Assembly (NCBI GenBank): GCA_026129865.1
Contig: JAHCHG010000004.1
Location: 186,001 to 250,000, forward strand
DNA from: Pyrinomonadaceae bacterium
Lineage (GTDB): Bacteria > Acidobacteriota > Blastocatellia > Pyrinomonadales > Pyrinomonadaceae
Direction of reading: 5' to 3'
DNA length: 64,000 nt
Under the pieces are notes generated by a model. That model was not told the origin of the DNA. It saw only the letters and a program-made list of their open reading frames with translations, and ran no database searches. Position 1 is the first letter of the stretch, and each line of letters starts with the position of its first letter. The position numbers and the translations under genes were made by a program. This document shows positions 25,715 through 35,031 of this stretch, piece after piece.

Positions 25715-26526
25715 AAAAAAACAGGCGAAATTTCGACAAAAAACCACGTGAGTTCGACGACCGCGGTGCGGAAAAGGAAAACAAAGGCGGCGCAGTTATC
25801 TGCGGAGTGTCACCGGTTTTAGAATCGCTTCGAGCGGAAAAACGTAGGATCGACAAGTTGTTTATTGCCGAAAATTCGAACGAACATAGAATTTCCGAGA
25901 TTCTCGAACTCGCACGTCAAAAAGGAATCCAGTTTCAGCGAAGTCCGCGAGAAAAGTTAAATTCTCTTGTAGAACCGGGCGCAAATCATCAGGGAGTTGT
26001 TGCGATCGCGGCGTCTGCGCGGTATTTCGACGCCGACCAGCTGATCGCAGATCTCTCGTCCGATCCTTCCGCACTTGGATTGATCCTGGACGGTGTTGAA
26101 GACCCGAGAAACCTCGGCGCGATCTTGCGCGTTGCAGAATGTGCGGGTGTCAATTCGGTTTTTATCCCGGAACGCCGCGCGGTCGGTTTGACGGAAACGG
26201 TTGCAAAATCTTCCGCGGGTGCCATCGAACATGTCCGTGTCGCAAAAGCTGCGAACGTGAACCGTTTGATCGATCTTTTGAAAAAGGAGAACATCTGGAT
26301 TATCGGTGCTGCGGGCGAAGCCGACGCGGATTACACCGAATGGGATTGGACGCAGCCGTCCGTGCTCGTGATGGGCGGAGAGGGCGGCGGACTTCATCGT
26401 TTGACCGCGGAGAAATGCGATAGTTTGGTGAAAATTCCGATGAAAGGTAAAATCGAATCTTTGAACGTTTCAGTTGCGGCGGGCGTTATACTCTTTGAAG
26501 CTCTTCGTCAACGAAATTTGAAATGA
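25711..26526 (+). CDS. rlmB: TrmH/RlmB-type 2'-O-ribose RNA methyltransferase
   Basis: This SPOUT-class methyltransferase adds a methyl group to a ribose 2'-OH; the family member RlmB modifies G2251 of 23S rRNA. The basic N-terminus precedes an L30e-like substrate domain (about 25-100). The SpoU domain shows motif 1 DPRNLGAILRVAE, motif 2 VLVMGGEGGGLHRL and motif 3 IPMKGKIESLNVSVAAGVI, which form the SAM-binding knot. The ATG at 25711 overlaps the previous stop; an upstream GTG in the same frame lies within that gene. RlmB is favoured by the N-terminal domain, but a TrmH-like specificity for another RNA is possible. Confidence 0.88.
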   Translation: MKKNRRNFDKKPREFDDRGAEKENKGGAVICGVSPVLESLRAEKRRIDKLFIAENSNEHRISEILELARQKGIQFQRSPREKLNSLVEPGANHQGVVAIAASARYFDADQLIADLSSDPSALGLILDGVEDPRNLGAILRVAECAGVNSVFIPERRAVGLTETVAKSSAGAIEHVRVAKAANVNRLIDLLKKENIWIIGAAGEADADYTEWDWTQPSVLVMGGEGGGLHRLTAEKCDSLVKIPMKGKIESLNVSVAAGVILFEALRQRNLK

Positions 26527-26541
26527 ATAAAAGGAAAATCT

Positions 26542-27087
26542 ATGTTTTGTCCAAAGTGCGGTGTTAAGAATCCGGATAACGGTAAGTTTTGTAGAAACTG
26601 CGGCACTGATCTCAAGCCGGTTTCCGAAGCTCTTTCGGGACGTCCGACTTCTAGCGGGACGTTTCAATGTGTGAACAGCAAAGGAAAACCGATCACCTGG
26701 GAGAGCGCGTTTGGAAAGCTTTTCACGGGTCTGGCATTCGTCGGCGTGACGATCGCACTGGCAAATTCTCAAATGGGTCGAGGCTGGTGGTTTTGGATGT
26801 TGATTCCGGCGCTGACAATGATCGGCGCGGGCATTGCGCAGGTCGTCCAAATAAAATCGAGCGAGCGCCGTGTTACGGGACTTGGCAATTTTAATCGAAC
26901 CATTGAACTCGATCAGCCGGAAGTTCAAAGCTTGCCGTCAGCCAAAACCGAATATGTCGCGCCGTCCAAAGATTCCAAATACAAGACGGGCGATCTCGTT
27001 CCTTCGAGTGTTACGGATTCGACGACCAGGCATCTGGAAATGGATTCCGAAGGCGAGACGATGACACTGCCGAAATCTAATCTTTAG
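26542..27087 (+). CDS. Zinc-ribbon protein with two membrane helices
   Basis: The function is unknown. A zinc ribbon occupies the N-terminus (C3, C6, C17, C20; MFCPKCGVKNPDNGKFCRNC). A hydrophobic hairpin follows, with helices at about 57-77 and 82-104. The C-terminal 75 residues are polar and Ser/Thr/Pro-rich (TGDLVPSSVTDSTTRHLE), probably disordered and a possible phosphorylation target. AAGGA lies before the ATG. The gene begins 15 bases after rlmB. The 290 bases after it hold palindromic repeats and no gene. Confidence 0.8.
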   Translation: MFCPKCGVKNPDNGKFCRNCGTDLKPVSEALSGRPTSSGTFQCVNSKGKPITWESAFGKLFTGLAFVGVTIALANSQMGRGWWFWMLIPALTMIGAGIAQVVQIKSSERRVTGLGNFNRTIELDQPEVQSLPSAKTEYVAPSKDSKYKTGDLVPSSVTDSTTRHLEMDSEGETMTLPKSNL

Positions 27088-27155
27088 AAGCGGTCGGATT
27101 AAGAAAGAGGATGTCTGAAAAGACCTTAAATTCGCTGAAAGCGATAATTTTGATA

Positions 27156-27315
27156 GCGCGGGTTAAAGCGAAGCAGCACCCACGTATGTTTGAGTCATAC
27201 ATTCCGACGCTGAAGGAGTCGAAAATAAATGGTTGATTGTACGACACTTCCAGCGTCGGGACATGTGCTATATCGAACGTAGGGTGTCGCTCATTTACAT
27301 TCGCTCTACCCTACG
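27156..27315. repeat. Cluster of three intergenic inverted repeats
   Basis: Three inverted repeats follow one another. IR1 is an imperfect gcgcgggt / acccacgt (27156-27163, 27178-27185). IR2 is ccgacgctgaaggagtcg / cgacacttccagcgtcggg (27204-27221, 27242-27260), about 17 paired bases with three mismatches. IR3 is cgtagggt / accctacg (27278-27285, 27308-27315), perfect. The words cgtgggtt/aacccacg, cgacgctgaaagagtcg and gtagggtg/caccctac look like degenerate dispersed palindromic repeats and not a terminator, since no T-run follows. Confidence 0.6.
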
Positions 27316-27376
27316 CTATTAAATTTGTCCCCGTTGTAGTCTTTAAGGAATTTACGTTTCAGACCGCCTCTTTTCA

Positions 27377-28207
27377 TTATTCGGAACGGTTCGAAATTTT
27401 ATTCATTGTTGCCGGCGGAAGAACGAAGGAATTTTGACCGGAATTTACAAAGACCGGTGAATTCCAAATGGCGAAACCATCGCCCGTTTTCGTTATTCCG
27501 AATAAATAATAGCTTCCCGGTTTAACCCCGCTCAGCGTCGCCATTCCGCTCGAATCCGTAATAGCGTCAAATTTCATATTTTCCTCGATCGCCTTTAAGG
27601 ATTTGGTTCGAATTTCAGGATATTTTGACGGATTCAATATTGCCAGACCAAATGAATTTACAAGCGATTGCCCGTCAATACTCTTAATATTTGCTTCGCG
27701 CAGCACGGTTTCAAGGTCCTTTTCGAGAAGATAGAATTTTTCGCGCTTTACGGTTTTTTCTTCACCGTCTTCGTCCAATATTTTTGCTTCGATCTTGATC
27801 GTGCCGGAACTTGGGGTGTCCGGTTCGATCACGGTCGTTTGTGTGTCGGGCGGAATTGATTGAGTAACGGTTTGATCGGGAACCGTCTGCACGACCGTCC
27901 GATCGCGTTCCGGAACTCTTACTTCGTCCGCACCGCTCGTGCGCTGTTTTGCCAGATTTACGTTGATATTACTTTCAGGATCGTTGTTTCGCATTAAAGC
28001 AAAAACTACAAAGATAAAGATCAATCCCAAAACTCCGATCGGGATTATGATCCATTTCGGAAATTCATCGCGCTGCGTAACGACCGGCTGCGTTACAACC
28101 CGATTTTTCACATGCGGCGGTGCAGAAAGCGGATGTCCGCAATTTGGACAAGCTGACGCGGCATTTGAAACTTCGTGTCCGCATTCAGGACAGTTTATTA
28201 AAGACAT
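27377..28207 (-). CDS. Zinc-ribbon membrane protein with carboxypeptidase-regulatory-like end
   Basis: The N-terminal zinc ribbon (C6, C9, C20, C23; INCPECGHEV and CPNCGHPL) faces the cytoplasm, one membrane helix lies at about 52-72, and a Thr/Val/Gln-rich linker (about 75-140) leads to an outer domain. The end of that domain (DAITDSSGMATLSGVKPGSYYLFGI, shown in part: DSSGMATLSGVKPGSYYLFG) is a carboxypeptidase-regulatory/SdrD-B-like beta-sandwich, often used for surface adhesion or structure. GGAGG precedes the ATG. The function is unknown. It is divergent from the DUF389 gene. Confidence 0.8.
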   Translation of the reverse strand: MSLINCPECGHEVSNAASACPNCGHPLSAPPHVKNRVVTQPVVTQRDEFPKWIIIPIGVLGLIFIFVVFALMRNNDPESNINVNLAKQRTSGADEVRVPERDRTVVQTVPDQTVTQSIPPDTQTTVIEPDTPSSGTIKIEAKILDEDGEEKTVKREKFYLLEKDLETVLREANIKSIDGQSLVNSFGLAILNPSKYPEIRTKSLKAIEENMKFDAITDSSGMATLSGVKPGSYYLFGITKTGDGFAIWNSPVFVNSGQNSFVLPPATMNKISNRSE

Positions 28208-28332
28208 AATTAATTTTCCTCCATCAAAATACTCTTTCGAAGTTTCAATTTTTTCCGAAAAACATTATGATTTCAGTCTTTCAGACGTTTTATTTCTAAA
28301 ACTTCTAACGATTTCACGGCAATTGACGGACC

Positions 28333-30108
28333 ATGACCAAAAACACCGACACGTTTAGACTTTTCCGAATCATTCTGCGTCTTTGGAAAAATTTTCGAGA
28401 TCGTTTTGCCGACTCGTTAAATGTCGATGAAGATCGAAAAGCGGCGATTTATATCGATCTATCGAAATCGGCTACTTTGCGCGACATAACATATTGGCTG
28501 CAGATATTCTTTTCTGCCGGAATTGCGACCTTAGGACTGGTACTGAATTCACCTGCGGTTATTATCGGTGCGATGCTTATTTCGCCGCTGATGGGACCGA
28601 TCCTTTCCGGCGGACTCGCGCTTGCGACGGGCGATCTTATTCTTGCCGTCCGGTCGTTTGTAAATCTGTTACTTAGTTCATTTGGCGCGATCATATTTGC
28701 AATGATCCTCGTCGCATTCTTGCCGTTCAAAGAAGGGAATCAGGAAATTTTAAGCAGGACGTCGCCGAACACGCTCGATCTCGGGATCGCGCTTTTTTCC
28801 GGTGCCATCGGTTCGCTAGCTGTATGTAAAGAGGTGAAAGGAGTCGTGACGTCGATTCCCGGCGTCGCCATCGCTGTTGCGTTGATGCCGCCGCTTTGTG
28901 TTGTCGGATACGGAATGGGATTGGCGGTCAGTTTGAACTTTTCGGACGGCTGGCGTTTTGCCAGCGGCGGCGGATTGCTCTATTTAACAAACCTGGTTGC
29001 GATCACCTTCATGGCAATGGTCGTCTTTATCCTGCTGCGGATAGATTCACCCGGTGTCAGAAAACGCGTTCGTGAATGGCGCGCTACCGATTCCGAAAGT
29101 ATCGCTTGGCAAAACGCGATCGCGAAGATCCCTTCGCTCGAGCAAGCACGGGAGATCAGAAGCATGTCCTTAAGACTGCTGATGATCCTTTTGCCGCTGC
29201 TGCTGATCTTTATTCCGCTAACTCAGTCGTACTACAAATTGAAGAACGAAATTCAGGTAAAACAAGCCGAGAATCAAATTCAACAGACAGCAAAAGCTGT
29301 TTGGAATGAAGGGTTTTCGAAACAGGAAAATGGTGAAGCGAGGATATTGGACGAGATTCGTGTCGCGACGAAGGATGAAAAATTAGAGATATATCTCCGC
29401 ATTTTTGATAACGAACCGTACACGCAGGAAGAGCGAAACCAGTTTCTGACGGAATTGTCTAAAAGGCTCGACCGCCGCGAGGATTCTGTTGCCCTGCAGT
29501 TGATCGAAATACCTACTTCTGCGCGGGACGATCTGACGGTTAAGGCGGAATCGACTCCGGTGCCGTTGTCCATTTCCGAACTCCAAACTCAATTTCTACA
29601 ACGCGTTCAAAACGCCTTGACCGGTGTATCGCTTCCGGCGCCGGCGAAAACTCTCGATTTTGTAATAAATTACAGCAGCGGTATAAACAACGCCGGAGTG
29701 ATAATATTTTATGCGAGCGAACGTGAGATCGATAACGACGCGAAAGAACTTCTTCGCGGAAATATCCGGCAGCGGCTGAATCTTCCTAACGCTTCGATCT
29801 CGTTCGAACGCGTCAGCACGGAGAAACGCGCATTTTCGTTCATCAACAACACCGCGGAACTTTCTCCGGAAGCCAGTCAGGAACTTGCCGAAGCAATGGA
29901 AGTATTGCGCGCTCATCCGCAGCTTAAAGCGGTGTTCGAGCTGAATTCGAAGGTCAACGGAACGCTGCTCGCAGAACGGCAAAAAGCTGTTGCTGCTTAC
30001 TTTAAGGAGATCGGGGCGATACCGGAAAACAGATTGTCATTTGTAAAATCCGACCAACAGTCTAATAATGGTAAAACCGATTTTTATAGGATCGCTCTTG
30101 GTGAGTAA
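28333..30108 (+). CDS. DUF389 membrane protein with OmpA-like C-terminus
   Basis: This 591-residue protein has an inner-membrane DUF389 domain of unknown function (about 40-245) with six or so helices and the typical GLVLNSPAVIIGAMLISPLM and SIPGVAIAVALMPPLCVVGYG. A seventh hydrophobic segment near 285-305 precedes a long extramembrane region. That region includes two alpha/beta stretches with charged helices (about 310-410) and a last domain (about 505-591) that resembles a degenerate OmpA-type peptidoglycan-binding fold: AELSPEASQELAEAMEVLRA, then NGTLLAERQKAVAAYFKEIG. The usual OmpA Asp/Arg anchor residues are only partly present. Most DUF389 proteins lack such a tail. Confidence 0.85.
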   Translation: MTKNTDTFRLFRIILRLWKNFRDRFADSLNVDEDRKAAIYIDLSKSATLRDITYWLQIFFSAGIATLGLVLNSPAVIIGAMLISPLMGPILSGGLALATGDLILAVRSFVNLLLSSFGAIIFAMILVAFLPFKEGNQEILSRTSPNTLDLGIALFSGAIGSLAVCKEVKGVVTSIPGVAIAVALMPPLCVVGYGMGLAVSLNFSDGWRFASGGGLLYLTNLVAITFMAMVVFILLRIDSPGVRKRVREWRATDSESIAWQNAIAKIPSLEQAREIRSMSLRLLMILLPLLLIFIPLTQSYYKLKNEIQVKQAENQIQQTAKAVWNEGFSKQENGEARILDEIRVATKDEKLEIYLRIFDNEPYTQEERNQFLTELSKRLDRREDSVALQLIEIPTSARDDLTVKAESTPVPLSISELQTQFLQRVQNALTGVSLPAPAKTLDFVINYSSGINNAGVIIFYASEREIDNDAKELLRGNIRQRLNLPNASISFERVSTEKRAFSFINNTAELSPEASQELAEAMEVLRAHPQLKAVFELNSKVNGTLLAERQKAVAAYFKEIGAIPENRLSFVKSDQQSNNGKTDFYRIALGE

Positions 30109-30196
30109 AGAGAAATTTCACATTAAGCAGCGGTTCTTTTTCAAACTCTTGCGAAAATCTTTCATTAAAACTTAATAAATTTGCGAGGATCATTTT

Positions 30197-31621
30197 ATGG
30201 ATGCCGAGAAACAGGGAAGAAATTTTCTAGCCAGCGTGGATCACTATTTTGACAAAGCCGCTGCATATACCAATTATCCGGATGGACTTTTAACGCAGAT
30301 CAAGATCTGCAACAGCGTTTACTCATTTCAATTTCCGATTAAAAAAGGCAACGGCTACGAGGTTGTAACTGCGTGGCGCGCCGAACATAGCCATCATAAG
30401 CTGCCGGTCAAGGGCGGGATCAGATATTCGGAACATGCGAGTTCCGACGAGGTCGTAGCACTTGCGACACTGATGTCGTATAAATGTGCCGTCGTCGATG
30501 TGCCATTCGGCGGCGGAAAGGGCGCGATCAAGATCAATCCTAAAGAATTCACGATAGAAGAACTTGAAAAAGTTACCCGGCGTTATACTTCGGAGCTGAT
30601 CAAAAAGAATTTTATCGGTCCCGCGATCGACGTACCGGCGCCAGACTACGGAACGGGCGCGCGCGAAATGGCTTGGATCGCAGATACGTATCAGGTTTTT
30701 AACCCCGGACAGATCGACGCGCTCGGATGCGTTACCGGAAAAACGATCCCGCAGGGCGGAATTCGCGGTCGTAACGAAGCGACCGGTCTCGGCGTATTTT
30801 ACGGGCTTCGCGAAGCGTGCGACAGCGAAGAAGACATGAAGGCGATCGGTCTGACAAAAGGGATCGATGGAAAAACTTTTGTCGTTCAAGGTCTCGGAAA
30901 CGTCGGTTATCACGCCGCAAAATTCTGCATCGAAGGCGGTGCGGTAATGGTCGGAGTTGCCGAATATGAAGGCGGAATTTACAACAAGAACGGCATCGAT
31001 CTTGAGAAATTGATGGCGCACCGCAAGCAGAATAATGGTTCAATGATGGATTATCCGGGAGCGGAAAATCTTCCGAATCGTGAAGCGGCGCTTGAACTTG
31101 AATGCGATATATTAATTCCCGCGGCTTTGGAAAATCAGATCACCGCCGCCAATGCGGGTCGGATCAAAGCCAAGATCATCGGCGAAGGCGCAAACGGTCC
31201 GATCACTTCGGACGCTGAAGATATTCTCGAAGTTAAAAATATAATGGTCGTTCCCGATCTTTATTTGAACGCCGGCGGTGTTACGGTTTCGTATTTCGAA
31301 TGGTTGAAAAATCTTTCACATGTGCGATTCGGAAGAATGGAGAAACGGTTTGTCCAAAACACCTTCGACCGTTTGATCGAATATGTCGAATCTGCAACGG
31401 AAAGACCGCTGACGAGCGAAGAAAAGAACCGGATCGCTCATGGTGCGGACGAAGCCGAACTGGTTTATTCCGGTTTGGAGGAAACGATGATCACGTCGTA
31501 TCACCAGATCCGCGAGATCCTAAAACAAACAAAAGGTATGACCAATTTGCGGACGGCGGCGTTCAAAAATGCGATAGATAAGATCGCGACCTGCTATTTC
31601 GAGCTCGGTATCTTTCCGTAA
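30197..31621 (+). CDS. gdhA: Glutamate dehydrogenase (Glu/Leu/Phe/Val family)
   Basis: This enzyme catalyses reversible oxidative deamination of glutamate (or a related amino acid) with NAD(P). The N-terminal dimerisation domain contains the substrate lysine loop [11 protein letters not shown] and the catalytic lysine in [25 protein letters not shown] holds the catalytic Asp. The Rossmann domain has [15 protein letters not shown] (nucleotide loop) and a later GEGANGPIT. The length of 474 is slightly above the usual 420-450 because of extra residues near the N-terminus and C-terminus. The GLGNVG loop with its following acidic residue (E in CIEGG) leans toward NAD, but that is a weak inference. 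GAGGA precedes the ATG. A clear terminator follows. Confidence 0.94.
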   Translation: MDAEKQGRNFLASVDHYFDKAAAYTNYPDGLLTQIKICNSVYSFQFPIKKGNGYEVVTAWRAEHSHHKLPVKGGIRYSEHASSDEVVALATLMSYKCAVVDVPFGGGKGAIKINPKEFTIEELEKVTRRYTSELIKKNFIGPAIDVPAPDYGTGAREMAWIADTYQVFNPGQIDALGCVTGKTIPQGGIRGRNEATGLGVFYGLREACDSEEDMKAIGLTKGIDGKTFVVQGLGNVGYHAAKFCIEGGAVMVGVAEYEGGIYNKNGIDLEKLMAHRKQNNGSMMDYPGAENLPNREAALELECDILIPAALENQITAANAGRIKAKIIGEGANGPITSDAEDILEVKNIMVVPDLYLNAGGVTVSYFEWLKNLSHVRFGRMEKRFVQNTFDRLIEYVESATERPLTSEEKNRIAHGADEAELVYSGLEETMITSYHQIREILKQTKGMTNLRTAAFKNAIDKIATCYFELGIFP

Positions 31622-31661
31622 ACTGCAGAAACCCGCACAATGTAAGGGTAATAAACTGAAG

Positions 31662-31717
31662 AAAAAACCCCGCACGCGGTCGGTGAATAAGATCACCAAT
31701 GCGTCGTGCGGGTTTTT
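31662..31717. terminator. Bidirectional intrinsic terminator
   Basis: The inverted repeat cccgcacg (31669-31676) / cgtgcggg (31705-31712), with an inner stem region, is flanked by AAAAAA on the left and TTTTT on the right. It lies between convergent gdhA and the DAHP synthase gene and can stop transcription from both sides. Confidence 0.85.
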
Positions 31718-31744
31718 ATATTATTAACTCGTGCTTGTTTAAAG

Positions 31745-32776
31745 TTAGATCGCCATCATTTCCATATGCTCGCTCGCTAGGATTTTATGGATCGCGCTGA
31801 TCTGTTCATGAAGTTCCAGGTACTGTTCCGGTGTTAACGCCTGCGCACCGTCGCAGAGTGCTTCTTCCGGGCACGGATGTACTTCGATTATCAGTCCATC
31901 TGCGCCGACCGCAACTCCGGCTCGCGCCATCGGGTTTACCATATAATTTCTTCCGGTTCCGTGCGACGGATCGACAATGATCGGCAAATGCGTCAAACGA
32001 TGAACTGCCGGAATTACCGAAAGATCCATCGTATTGCGCGCATGCGTTCCGAAAGTCCTGATCCCGCGTTCGCAAAGAATTACGTCGTAATTTCCTTCCG
32101 CCATGACGTATTCGGCAGCGAGCAAAAATTCTTCGAGCGTGGCGGAAAGACCGCGCTTTAACAGCACGGGCTTTCGCGTTTTTCCGGCGTATTTTAAAAG
32201 CGAAAAATTTTGCATATTTCGCGCGCCGATCTGAATGCAGTCGCCGTATTTTTCTACGAGATCGATGCCGCGCTCATCCATCGCTTCGGTAACGATGTTT
32301 AATCCGAACCGATCGCGAACCTCGGAAAGGATCTTCAGCCCGTCCTCACCTTTGCCTTGAAAAGCATACGGCGAGGTTCGCGGCTTGAACGCGCCGCCGC
32401 GGAAAAATTTTGCGCCGCTTTTAGCAACGAATTCCGCAACCTTAAAAACCTGATCCGGAGTTTCTACCGCGCAAGGACCGGCAATTACCGCCAGTTCGTC
32501 GCCGCCGATCTCCGCGTTTCCGACTTTGATAACCGACTTTTCCGGACGAAGGTCCTTCGAGATCAATTTATACGGCTTCGTTACGCGAATTGCGTCTGCG
32601 ACGCCCGGCAAATTTTCAAAATGCGCCGGGTCGACCGCGCCTTGATTGCCGGTGATTCCGATCGCCGTTCGGCTCGCGCCCGGCATTAAATGCGGTCGAT
32701 AGCCGAGTTTTTCTACTATTTCCGCGACGCGGTCGACATCTGCCTGAACCGCATCGGCTTTCATTACAATTAACAT
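31745..32776 (-). CDS. aroF: DAHP synthase (type I beta)
   Basis: 3-Deoxy-7-phosphoheptulonate synthase condenses phosphoenolpyruvate and erythrose 4-phosphate, the first step of the shikimate pathway. The N-terminal ~70 residues ([20 protein letters not shown]) match the ferredoxin-like regulatory domain of Thermotoga-type enzymes, which binds Tyr/Phe. The catalytic barrel shows [54 protein letters not shown] and [15 protein letters not shown], all diagnostic. The length of 343 is typical. It is followed on the left by the terminator shared with gdhA, and lies 76 bases downstream of argS, possibly in the same transcript. No aromatic-pathway neighbours are present. Confidence 0.95.
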   Translation of the reverse strand: MLIVMKADAVQADVDRVAEIVEKLGYRPHLMPGASRTAIGITGNQGAVDPAHFENLPGVADAIRVTKPYKLISKDLRPEKSVIKVGNAEIGGDELAVIAGPCAVETPDQVFKVAEFVAKSGAKFFRGGAFKPRTSPYAFQGKGEDGLKILSEVRDRFGLNIVTEAMDERGIDLVEKYGDCIQIGARNMQNFSLLKYAGKTRKPVLLKRGLSATLEEFLLAAEYVMAEGNYDVILCERGIRTFGTHARNTMDLSVIPAVHRLTHLPIIVDPSHGTGRNYMVNPMARAGVAVGADGLIIEVHPCPEEALCDGAQALTPEQYLELHEQISAIHKILASEHMEMMAI

Positions 32777-32852
32777 TTTTCAGTGTTTGATAATTTTGCC
32801 GCACAAGATCGCGCAGCTTTTATCGCCATTTATTATAAATTTCTAATTAAAA

Positions 32853-34865
32853 CTACATTTTTTCCGGCACTTTAATTCCGAGCGTTTCAAGCGCGGTCGT
32901 CAAGCTCCGTCTGACAAGATCGGCAGTCGCTATCAAGACGGCACGTTTTGCTTCGTTCTCTTCAGCAATGATCTTGTGATTATGATAGAAAAGATTAAAT
33001 GCCTTCGCCAGATTAAAACTGTACTTCGCCAGGATCGCCGGTTCAGATGCATTTATCGCCGTCTCAACCGTTTCTTCGAGCCGCGCCGCGAGGATCGCGA
33101 CCGACCAGATATCGCTTCCATGTTCCGATTCAAAAACTTCGGCGACCGACTCCGGATTCTGGCGAATAAACTGCCTGCTCTCTACCAGATCCGATTCTTT
33201 CAGCTTTCGAAAGATCGAATTTGCCCGCACTGCCGAATACTGGCAGAAAACGCCGGTCTCACCTTCGAACGAAAGCGCCTCTTTGAAATCGAAAACAATG
33301 ATCGTATTTTTTGTAAATTTCAATAGAAAATAACGCAGTGCGCCGACCGCGATCGTCGTCGCGATCTCTTTTCGCTCGGAGTGCGGCGCGTCCGGATGAC
33401 GAGATTCGACCTCTTTCAGCGCATTCGCCTCCAACCGGTCGATCAGATCGTCCGCCTTTACGCCGAGTCCCTTTCGCCCGGACATTTCGACGAACGGTTT
33501 CTTGCGGTCTTCATCGGAAAGCTCGAATCCTAATTCTTCCGCGGCGGCGGATGACAGCGCGACCATTTCATACGAAAGATGAACGCTCGCGTCTTCTCCC
33601 TTTTCCGGAAAGATCGTCGCAACTCCTTTTTTTACAACTTCCTGCGGGTATGATTGACGTGTGTCAATAACGTTATAAACGGTTTCGCAATGCCCAAATT
33701 GCGGAATGTCCCCGCCGAAGGATTCGTTCGCGGTCGTTATCCAGACATCTTTACCGTTTTCGTATGTGTGGAACAGTTTGTAATTGAAATCAAGCCCGAG
33801 AAGACCGAGTTTCCACATCTGGTAAGCGATGTCTTTGCCGGTATATGTAACCGTTCCGTTCGATCTTACCAGTATTTTATCGGCGTCGTGCTCGTCGTTT
33901 CCGGTATGAGATTCGAACGGCATTACCCAACAGCCGGCATTTTTGCCTTCGGTTTCAAATTTTATGACCCCGCGCGACTTCATCTTTTCAAATGCTTTCT
34001 GCCAGAAATGAAGATGAAGAATTTCCGATTCGCGCGGAAGAAGATCATATCGGATGGATAACCGTTCCATCGTTCTTAAAATACAGTGAACATTTGTCGT
34101 TGCAACAAAATCGGCAAGTTTTGCAGTGTCGTTTCCGCCTTCTTCGATCAGATGAAGAACCTCTGCGCGCTTCGATTTCAGTTCTTCATTGTGCTGATAT
34201 TCCTGCCCGATGCGGGCGTAAAGATCCCAGCAGTAAAAATCGAACGAAACTCCGTCAGCCTGCAATCGTTCGTTCAAATCTTCGATGTCGGCGAGATCCA
34301 TTTTCAGCAAATGTATAAATCCGACGACGACGTCGGCGACCTGAACGCCTGTATTATCAATGTAATTCTGGATCTCAACGCGCTTTCCGCTTGCTTTTAA
34401 TATGCGGACAAAACTATCGCCGAGTACAGAATTTCGAATATGACCGATATGCGCCGACTTATTCGGATTAACCGAAGTATGTTCGACACAAACCTTCTTT
34501 GCCGTCGTTGATTTCGAAAGCGATTCGTTCGGTAAAAGCCCGGCGTCTGACGATTCCGCCAAAAATCGCGAACGATTGTAGAAAATATTTAAATAGCCGG
34601 GACCGGCAATGTCGATCTTCTGGATAAAAATTAGATCTTCGAGCTTTGCTTTCAGCTTCTCGGCGATCGCACGCGGATTTTGCTTTTCACCGGTCTTTTG
34701 CTTTATTTGTTTCGCAAGTTCGAACGCAGCCGGAAACGCGAGATCGCCGAACTCGGTTTTTGGCGGAACTTCCGCCGCGATCTGTTCGATCTCAATATCA
34801 AAAAGCTCGACCGCCGAGCGTCTTACCGTTTCCCTGATCTGTTCCTGCAACTTTAAAAGATTCAT
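32853..34865 (-). CDS. argS: Arginyl-tRNA synthetase
   Basis: This class I synthetase charges tRNA-Arg. The N-terminal Arg-tRNA synthetase additional domain (about 1-100) precedes the HIGH motif as HIGH in NKSAHIGHIRNSVLGD. The KMSKS-equivalent loop is the degenerate MSGRKGLGVK, and the C-terminal DALR anticodon-binding domain follows (FCQYSAVRANSIFRKL; NLAKAFNLFYHNHKI). At 670 residues it is longer than the ~580 of E. coli; extra sequence lies in the catalytic core around FDFYCWDLYARIGQEYQ and WKLGLLGLDFNYKLFHTY. The start is set to the ATG at 34865 (MNLLKLQEQIRE), because the 16 extra residues from 34913 are not synthetase-like. Confidence 0.95.
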   Translation of the reverse strand: MNLLKLQEQIRETVRRSAVELFDIEIEQIAAEVPPKTEFGDLAFPAAFELAKQIKQKTGEKQNPRAIAEKLKAKLEDLIFIQKIDIAGPGYLNIFYNRSRFLAESSDAGLLPNESLSKSTTAKKVCVEHTSVNPNKSAHIGHIRNSVLGDSFVRILKASGKRVEIQNYIDNTGVQVADVVVGFIHLLKMDLADIEDLNERLQADGVSFDFYCWDLYARIGQEYQHNEELKSKRAEVLHLIEEGGNDTAKLADFVATTNVHCILRTMERLSIRYDLLPRESEILHLHFWQKAFEKMKSRGVIKFETEGKNAGCWVMPFESHTGNDEHDADKILVRSNGTVTYTGKDIAYQMWKLGLLGLDFNYKLFHTYENGKDVWITTANESFGGDIPQFGHCETVYNVIDTRQSYPQEVVKKGVATIFPEKGEDASVHLSYEMVALSSAAAEELGFELSDEDRKKPFVEMSGRKGLGVKADDLIDRLEANALKEVESRHPDAPHSERKEIATTIAVGALRYFLLKFTKNTIIVFDFKEALSFEGETGVFCQYSAVRANSIFRKLKESDLVESRQFIRQNPESVAEVFESEHGSDIWSVAILAARLEETVETAINASEPAILAKYSFNLAKAFNLFYHNHKIIAEENEAKRAVLIATADLVRRSLTTALETLGIKVPEKM

Positions 34866-34960
34866 AGCTTTTTGGAAACAAGCAGTATAACGAGCATCAG
34901 CCGAATAAAGCAAAAGCGCTCTTCAGTGTGCCGGTTTGGGCGCGCTGCAATTGCACCGAA

Positions 34961-34990
34961 GTGCGGAAATCCGATCGATTAAGGTATGAT
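34961..34990 (+). promoter_or_regulatory. Sigma-70-type promoter for sirtuin-larC
   Basis: TTGCAC (34961-34966) and TATGAT (34985-34990) are separated by 18 bases, 42 bases before the sirtuin start codon. The match to the housekeeping consensus is good and the position is right for the following rightward genes. Confidence 0.45.
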
Positions 34991-35031
34991 AATTTCACGG
35001 CAGGAATTGATCGGATATCAAAAGAAATTTT

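Noticed and set aside
27088-27376. Possible insertion-sequence remnant
   Set aside because: Only short inverted repeats are present, with no transposase fragment or target duplication seen, so it is called a repeat patch.
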